Shown: positions 56,816 to 64,000 of the stretch, in pieces | How positions within the stretch are numbered: position 1 is the stretch's first letter | Layout: each line of letters opens with the position of its first letter | Program-made: the position numbers and the translations under genes | From: Cacajao melanocephalus | Taxonomy: Eukaryota > Chordata > Mammalia > Primates > Pitheciidae | Length of the DNA: 64,000 nt | Assembly: GCA_963573385.1 (NCBI GenBank) | Contig: CAUYLG010041326.1 | Span: 56,255-120,254 of the forward strand | Direction of reading: 5' to 3' | The notes under the pieces: generated by a model | Told to the model about the DNA's origin: nothing | The model's database searches: none | What the model saw: only the letters and a program-made list of their open reading frames with translations

Positions 56816-56837
56816 ATGCTTCAGAATGTCTCACACA

Positions 56838-56955
56838 GACTGGGCACTGTGGCTCATGCCTATAATCCCAGCACTTTAGGAGGCCAAGGTGGGAGGATCA
56901 TTTTAGCCCAGGAGTTTGAGACCAGCCTGGGCAACATAGTGAGACCCCTGTCTCT

Positions 56956-57018
<63 letters not shown>

Positions 57019-57190
57019 CAAATTAGCTGTGCATGGTGGTGCATGTCTGTAGTCCCAGCTACTTGGGGGGCACTAAGGTGGGAAGATCACTTGAGCCCAG
57101 AAGTTCAAGGCTACAGTGAGCCATGTTTATACCACTGCACTCTAGTCTTGCTTTTGTCTAGCCTTTTTTTGTCATAAAAAAAAAAAAAAA
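56838..57190 (+). mobile_element. AluJ-like with expanded mid-linker microsatellite
   Basis: Left arm to 56956, then A28(TA)16, then right arm from CAAATTAGCTGTGCATGG and a degraded end. Confidence 0.92.
56957..57016 (+). repeat. A(28)(TA)16 microsatellite
   Basis: Grown from the Alu's central A-rich linker rather than its tail. Confidence 0.95.
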
Positions 57191-57304
57191 GACCGTGTTT
57201 GAATGCTGACTCATCTCAGTAGGTAGAGCGTGTCAGGATGCTAGCCTAGTCCCGTCTAGTCAACCACAGCCAGGAGGGCCAGGTCTGCACCCCCATAGAG
57301 GAAT

Positions 57305-57890
57305 GGGGAATGTTGGAAACAGATGCTTGGTGCCGCAAAGAAAAATTAGCACCGAGACAAATGATCTCTCAGCAAGCAATTTTTACTTCCTATAGGAAGA
57401 GTACCCTTGGTAGCCATCTTGCCATGAGAGTACAATGAACAAAGGAAAAGCAGACATATTTATCCCTTGCGCATTTGGGGTTGTCCTTACTGCTGTGTCT
57501 GATCTCCGTTGGCTGGAACCAGACCTCACAATTTAAACTAAAACCCGATTGGCTAACAACTTAAAACTTCTTCAAACAGGTAAGGGGCATAGGCTGTGAT
57601 CTGGGACATGCCTGTGGGCACGTCCAGCACAGATATCTTGGTTAAAGTACAAGGACATAGAGTATGCTATGTGCCTATAAGCATGTCTAACAGCTACATA
57701 GGATAGGGCTTCACAAAGAGTTCTTAGCACACTTATGATTTACTCTTTAACAAGAAAGGAAACTTTGAAGAGGAACTTTCTACTTTCCATAGGGAAGTGT
57801 CTAAGAATGGGGAGGAATGGTCTGCCGAGCAGACATCCCAGAAGATACTTCCTGCACTCACCCCACCTCACCCGTGATAGTACCTCAGTT
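57305..57890 (-). mobile_element. ERV-type LTR, second of the related pair
   Basis: GGTGCCGCAAAGAAAAATTAG, TGATCTCTCAGCAAGCAA, TACTGCTGTGTCTGATCTCC and AACCCGATTGGCTAAC. Less decayed than 53930-54480. No retroviral ORF is present nearby. Confidence 0.65.
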
Positions 57891-58030
57891 GCCTGAAGAC
57901 AGGAAAATGACCTGTCTCTATCTTCTAGGAGCTACCTCCTAGGGCTCTGAGGATGAAACGAGATGGTCCTGCAGCACCAGCTGAGACCCTGCACGTAGCA
58001 AGTGCCCAGTACTCAATAATGCTTGGAGGG
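57891..58030 (+). mobile_element. MIR SINE
   Basis: CCTCAGTTGCCTGAAGACAGG and GTGCCCAGTACTCAATAATG. Confidence 0.65.
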
Positions 58031-58039
58031 CAAAATGGC

Positions 58040-58115
58040 TTCTAACTGATCTTTGTGTGCCCTTGTGTCCAGCACACAGGAGGTATACCATGAATGTTCA
58101 TAGAACAAATGTATC
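58040..58115 (+). mobile_element. L2-like 3' end, short
   Basis: TGTGTCCAGCACACAGGAGG then TATACCATGAATGTTC. Confidence 0.45.
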
Positions 58116-58785
58116 AATGGCCACCACCTCCCTCCTTTATTTACTCTTTCCTTCTAATAACACAGCAAACATTCAGTTAGCTCTGTGGGCAGCCACAGCG
58201 TGCTGCCAACTCGCCATCCTGGGCTCAGTGCCTGATTCTCCACGCCGTTTCTGCCCCATGCTGCTGAGCCCATGTGTGTCCCAGCACCTGTATTCTGAAC
58301 CCAGCCTGTCTTTCATCCTTGCCCTGTTCTGTCTCCTTGGATTCAGTCCTCCCCTTCAGCTGTAGGATCTCTCCAGGTCTGTATCCGTCACCTCTGGTTG
58401 GCACTTCCTACATACTGTCATCACAGGAGCAGAGGGGCGAGAGAAACCTCCTGGTCTTCACCCAGGTCCAGGATGGAATTTCTATCCACTGTGGGGCTGG
58501 GTACAGTCAGGCAGCCCAAGCCAGGGCCACATAAGGAGAGGGCTGTGTCCCCAGGGTCTGTCACAGAGTAAGTTTTCAGGTGTCACAACTCACAATAAAT
58601 CTATGCGTTAGGCACAAGCCAGGACTCCTGAGTCAGGTATCTCTCAGCACCAGCACTGGCTCCACCAGCAACTTGCTTTGTTCTGGGAAAATTATATGGC
58701 TTCTTTGTTTAAAAGTAAGTTGTTTTAATTTATTTACTGTCCAGAGTACTCATTAATTGTTTATTTGTCAACAGAAACTATTTCT
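58116..58785. other. Unique interval
   Basis: About 670 bases with no recognised repeat or exon; a half RE1-like CTCAGCACCAG at 58643 is not convincing. Confidence 0.4.
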
Positions 58786-58786
58786 A

Positions 58787-59450
<664 letters not shown>

Positions 59451-59451
59451 T

Positions 59452-60000
<549 letters not shown>

Positions 60001-60224
60001 AGAACACCATTTATATGTGTTTTCTGTGCATCTTTCTGTTTGTAGATCTTTCTGCTAAAAACCTGTTTTGTTATTTGACATGCGTATTTTTTACATAAAC
60101 GGTATTGTATCTCAGAACAAATGTTGTATCTCAGAACGAGAGCACCATTCATGTGTCATTCCTCTTCACAGGCCGTTTCCCAGTCCTTTCTGTGTGATGC
60201 ATGCTGCACAAAACGCTTTATATA

Positions 60225-60360
60225 CAGTATGATTAATATTTGCTACTATTATTAACATGCACAACCATGCTCCATGGTCTTTTTACAGAGGAGGAAACTG
60301 AGGCACAGAGAGGTTAAGTGGTGGATCTGAAAACAGAATTCAGATGTGGGTGACCCCAGA
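60225..60360 (-). mobile_element. MIR SINE
   Basis: AGAGGAGGAAACTGAGGCAC then AGAGAGGTTAAGTGG. Confidence 0.8.
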
Positions 60361-60379
60361 GTCAGCAAACCTCACTTAG

Positions 60380-60600
60380 CTCAAGCACTCCATCAAAATC
60401 CCTCTATTTATTTCACAACAAATACTCCATTGAGTGCTGACTTTGTACCAAGTACTGTTTCTCAGGCTAGACATACAGAGATGAAAGCCAAGCATGGAGC
60501 TTACGTCCTCAACAGGAACAAATAAAGTGAAATGAATCATAACAGAAACAAGGGCATCATTATGGTGGGGAGAAGTGCCTTGAAGGAAAAGCACAAGATG
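60380..60600. mobile_element. L2-like ancient fragment, uncertain
   Basis: CATTGAGTGCTGACTTTGTACC, GACATACAGAGATGAAAGCC and GGAGCTTACGTCCTCAACAG. Confidence 0.45.
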
Positions 60601-60609
60601 CTAGGGGCA

Positions 60610-60705
60610 TGATTTATCAGGCTTCCTTCATGTGCCAGCAACAATGGGGCAGGCCTGATTATCCCCATTTTACAGATGAGGAAACTGAGGCTCAGAAGTG
60701 ATGTA
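60610..60705 (-). mobile_element. MIR SINE fragment
   Basis: TTATCCCCATTTTACAGATGAGG then AAACTGAGGCTCAG. Confidence 0.8.
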
Positions 60706-60902
60706 TTTTAACCCATGTTCACTGTAGCATTATTCACAATAGCCAAGAGGTGGAAGCAACCTAGATGTCCATTGGCAGATGAGTGGGAAAAAATATGGCA
60801 TATCCACACAGTGGAATACTATGCAGCCTTAAAAAGGAGGAAATCCTGTCATATGCTGCAACATAGATGAGCCTGGAGGACATTATGCTAGTGGTGTCCT
60901 AG
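60706..60902 (+). mobile_element. L1 3' ORF2 fragment
   Basis: CATTATTCACAATAGCCAAG, TAGATGTCCATTGGCAGATG and GTGGAATACTATGCAGCC in forward orientation. Confidence 0.85.
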
Positions 60903-61067
60903 TCTCTACTGAAAAAATAAAAATACAAAAAACTGGCCGGGTGTGGTGGCACGTGCCTATAGTCCCAGCTACTCAGGAGGCTGAGGTTGCAGTGAGCCAA
61001 GATCGAGCCATTGCCCTCCAGCCTGGGCAACAGAATAAGACTCCAGCTCAAAAAAAAAAAAAAAAAG
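60903..61067 (+). mobile_element. 5'-truncated Alu
   Basis: Begins at the linker (TCTCTACTGAAAAAATAAAAA), retains a shortened right arm and A18. Confidence 0.9.
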
Positions 61068-61103
61068 TGAATTAAAGTATATATTAAGTGTAATATAGTT
61101 TTG

Positions 61104-61403
61104 GGGTTTTGTTTTGTTTTGTTTTTTTGAGACAGAGTCTCACTCTGTCACCCTGGCAGGAGTGCAGTGGCATGATTGTGGCTCACTGCAGTCTCAAATT
61201 CCTGGGCTCAAGTAATCCTCCTGCCTCAGCCTCCTGAGTAGCTGGGACTACAGGTGTGCACCACCACACCCTACTAATTTTTAAAGTTTTTATGAAGGTG
61301 GGATCTTGCTGTGCTGCCCAGGGTGGTCTGGAACTCCTGGCCTCAAGAGATCCTCGGTCTCCTAATGTGCTGAGATGACAGGTGTGAGCCACCTTGCCTG
61401 GCC
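61104..61403 (-). mobile_element. Alu, inverted relative to the preceding one
   Basis: (TTTTG)n tail; ends TTGCCTGGCC about 145 bases before the ABAT exon. Confidence 0.92.
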
Positions 61404-61456
61404 TAATATATAAAGCGCATATTCAGTATAAAAGCCAAGGATTTGACAATGTTTGA

Positions 61457-61787
<331 letters not shown>

Positions 61788-62154
61788 GTATTAGTCTGTT
61801 CTCATGCTGCTAATAAAGACATACCCGAGAGTGGGTAATTTATAAAGAAAAAGAAGTTTAATGGTCTCACAGTTTCACCTGACTGGGGAGGCCTCACAAT
61901 CATGGCGGAAGGTGAGGAGGAGCAAAGGCACATCTTACATGGCAGCAGGCAAGAGAGTGTGTGCAGAGGAACTGCTCTTTATAAAACCATCAGATCTTGT
62001 GAGTCTTATTCAATTGACTATCATGAGAGCAGCATGGAAAAGACCCACCCCCGTGATTCAGTTACCTCCTACTGGATCCCTTTCACAACATGTGGGAATT
62101 ATGGGAGCTACAATTCAAGATGAGATTTGAGTGAGGACACAGCCAAACCATATC
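61788..62154 (-). mobile_element. MST-type solo LTR
   Basis: TGTATTAGTCTGTTCTCATG to GCCAAACCATATCA: a complete LTR without internal sequence, antisense to ABAT. Confidence 0.92.
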
Positions 62155-62569
62155 ACCCACTATCCATAAAACTATCACCATCACCACCTCCTTTCCCTCT
62201 CCCATCTCTGCCATATATATGATCCTGTCCCAAGTGCCTCAGTGGAATGGGACGGGATCCACCCTGGAGCCACTCTGCCTGCAGGTAGGTTATGGCCTCC
62301 ACAGCCAGATGGTCCCAGGCCATCTCTGCAGGGACCACTGGGGAAAACACACATTTGGGGTTGCTGTTAAGAAAGAAAGAAAGCCGTAAACATCTCTGAA
62401 ATTGACCTAAAGGCCAACTGTGCTTCAAGATCACTGGATCACTGGACAGGAGACTCCATCTTAGGAATGTCTCACCCCAACTCCACCCCACACCCATGGC
62501 CACCTGCACTGGCTCCTTCTTCCTTCTGTTTGACCTCTTTGAGATGTCCCTCCCTCCCAATAGTGCCAT
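62155..62569. other. Unique intronic interval
   Basis: A CTGCAG|GTAGGT site at about 62284 looks donor-like but no partner acceptor is evident. Confidence 0.35.
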
Positions 62570-62700
62570 GAGGAAGGCTCAAGTGAATCCCATCTTACAG
62601 GGAAGAGAACTAAGGCTCAGAGAAGCAAAGCCATTTGCCTAAGGTCACACAGCCACTTGCATGCACCTTTGTCTGGCTCCAATGCTGAGTACTCCTCCAT
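62570..62700 (-). mobile_element. MIR SINE
   Basis: CCCATCTTACAGGGAAGAGA and GCCTAAGGTCACACAGCC. Confidence 0.75.
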
Positions 62701-63517
62701 GTGCCTCCGTGTGGCTCTGGGAGACAGTCCCCAGCAAGAGCCTCCCTTCACATGCCCCGAGATTGGCCTCCTGCAGAGATATAAACTGCCTGGCTCGGTC
62801 CTGGCCATGACATAGTTTCAGAAGGACCAATGAGCCTCCAGTCTGTCCCTAGCTCTCTCAGAGCCCCTGTGCTTGTCATCATGGTGTCCCTTGATGTCAG
62901 GTGCTAGGAAAAAGGCTGACACATGACCTGCTTATCTGGCACAGGATGGGAGTTAATGGAAGACCATGCTTCGTGTCCAAGGCAAGGAAGACCTCTTTGA
63001 AGCACCAGAATGTGGCCAGACTTGCTGGCTCTAGCCGGAGCCTTTTCCCTATCTGTTTACTGATTGTATGTAAAGTAGAGCATGCTCTAAACCTTCAGAG
63101 GAAATGCCAGACCACCACAGCTATAGATCATCTGCTTGATGCTTTGCTTCCTTTTCACCCCCAACACCCTGAGCACATGCTTCTTTGTTTAAACACTCAG
63201 TCAATAGTGTGTGGGGATCTCCAGTGCTCGGGGCCTTCGCATCCTCCTACTCGCTTGGGCCCCCTGGGAGCCTACCTTTATGCCCTCTTACTCTTGTCTG
63301 TTAATTTCTTTGTCTCCGCCGACCCTCATTACTTTCTAGGTTGTGTCTGGGCTGGATCCCAACAGTCAGGCCTTGCTGCCTTCTGAAGACAAACTGCTAG
63401 CCGTGTCCTTGGCCTGCATGTTGAATGCTGGTGTATATGCGCTGGGTGGGATAAACAGTAGGACTGTTCGCCCCTCCCCAAGGAGTATTAGCAGGCTTTA
63501 TTTTAAAATAAACATCT
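62701..63517. other. Unassigned interval of about 800 bases
   Basis: A 161-codon frame at 62901-63386 is not recognised. Part of this may be a decayed LTR-type repeat, but I cannot assign it. Confidence 0.35.
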
Positions 63518-63518
63518 T

Positions 63519-63806
63519 GGCCGGGTGCAGCGGCTCACGCCTGTAATCCCAGCACTTTAGGAGGCCAAGGTGGGTGGATCGCCTGAGGTCAGGAATTCGA
63601 GAGCAGCCTGGCCAACATGGTGAAACCCCGTCTCTACTAAAAATATAAAAGTTAGCCTGGTGTGGTGGTGGGCACCTGTAATCTCAGCTACTTGGGAGAC
63701 TGAGGCAGAAGAATCACTTGAATCCAAAAGGGGAAGGTTGCAGTAAACTGAGATTGTGCCACTGTACTATAGACTGGGCAACAAAGCAAGATTCTGTATT
63801 AGAAAA
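63519..63806 (+). mobile_element. AluS-like
   Basis: GGCCGGGTGCAGCGGCTC start; its tail seeds the purine repeat that follows. Confidence 0.93.
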
Positions 63807-64000
63807 GAAAGGAAGGAAGGAAGGTAGGAAGGCAGGGAGGGAGGAGGAAGGGAGGGCAAGGGAAGGGAGGAAAGAAGAGAGGGAGGGAGGGAGAGAGAGA
63901 GAGAAAGAAGGAAAGGGAGGGAGGGAGGGAGAGAGAGAAAGAAGGAAGGAAGGGGGGGAGGGAGAAAGAAGGAAGGAAGGAAGGAAAGGAATAAAGAAAG
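63804..64000 (+). repeat. (GGAA)n/(GGGA)n/(GA)n purine tract, runs off the window
   Basis: Almost 200 bases of purine with only a handful of pyrimidines, mixing GGAA, GGGA and GAGA units. Confidence 0.95.

Noticed and set aside
58640..58665. RE1/NRSF-like CTCAGCACCAG half-site
   Set aside because: Only the left half matches; the right half of the motif is absent.
62275..62295. CTGCAG|GTAGGT donor-like site
   Set aside because: No paired acceptor at a sensible exon distance.
62901..63386. 161-codon plus-strand open frame in the ABAT intron
   Set aside because: No family resemblance; not bounded by convincing splice sites as a whole.

Overview
This is primate nuclear DNA. About 70 Alu copies fill close to 30% of the 64 kb, alongside MIR, L2, old L1 3' ends, hAT and Tigger DNA transposons, MST/THE1-type LTRs and microsatellites. 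There is no bacterial-style gene content, and almost every long open frame is translated Alu or L1 sequence.

The one gene recognised with confidence is ABAT (4-aminobutyrate aminotransferase, mitochondrial GABA transaminase), on the + strand. Its first coding exon lies at 61548-61658, with a clear acceptor, a good Kozak start, the first 23 codons of the mitochondrial presequence, and a GTAAG donor. Two codons (8 and 19) differ from the human protein as I remember it, so the source may be a non-human catarrhine primate. The rest of the window is therefore read as the 5' untranslated/intronic part of ABAT (human 16p13.2 by synteny, from memory) plus about 2.3 kb of the following intron.

Layout. 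1-8400: unique sequence, MER20 and MER5A copies, Alus and an old L1 in minus orientation split by three Alus. 8731-9028: a nearly full-length 7SL (SRP) RNA copy with target-site duplications. 9.7-38 kb: Alu-dominated intron with MIR/L2/L1/Tigger2 remnants and a splice-bounded candidate non-coding exon at 15719-15841. 38.4-41.2 kb: the largest stretch with few repeats. It holds a CpG-rich block with a perfect RFX X-box abutting a CCAAT box, a second X-box and GC boxes, and is the best candidate for an internal (alternative) ABAT promoter. 41-46 kb: Alu, MIR, L1 and a hAT-like element. 46.7-47.1 kb: a second low-repeat block with a third X-box, an E-box, a CCAAT box and a good 5' splice site, another candidate alternative first exon. 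47-61 kb: Alu/L1-rich, with a miniature MADE1 remnant, two related ERV-type LTRs, a left-monomer Alu inserted inside an Alu, and expanded microsatellites. 61.5-64 kb: ABAT coding exon, a solo MST-type LTR, unique sequence, then an Alu ending in a long purine microsatellite that runs off the window.

The most useful leads are the three X-box motifs in two low-repeat blocks upstream of the coding exon, which suggest RFX-controlled alternative ABAT promoters; the 7SL retrocopy; the candidate untranslated exon; and several unusual Alu structures. I found no evidence of a wholly new biological system. Repeat boundaries were read by eye and are good to roughly 5-20 bp; old-repeat family names are tentative where stated.
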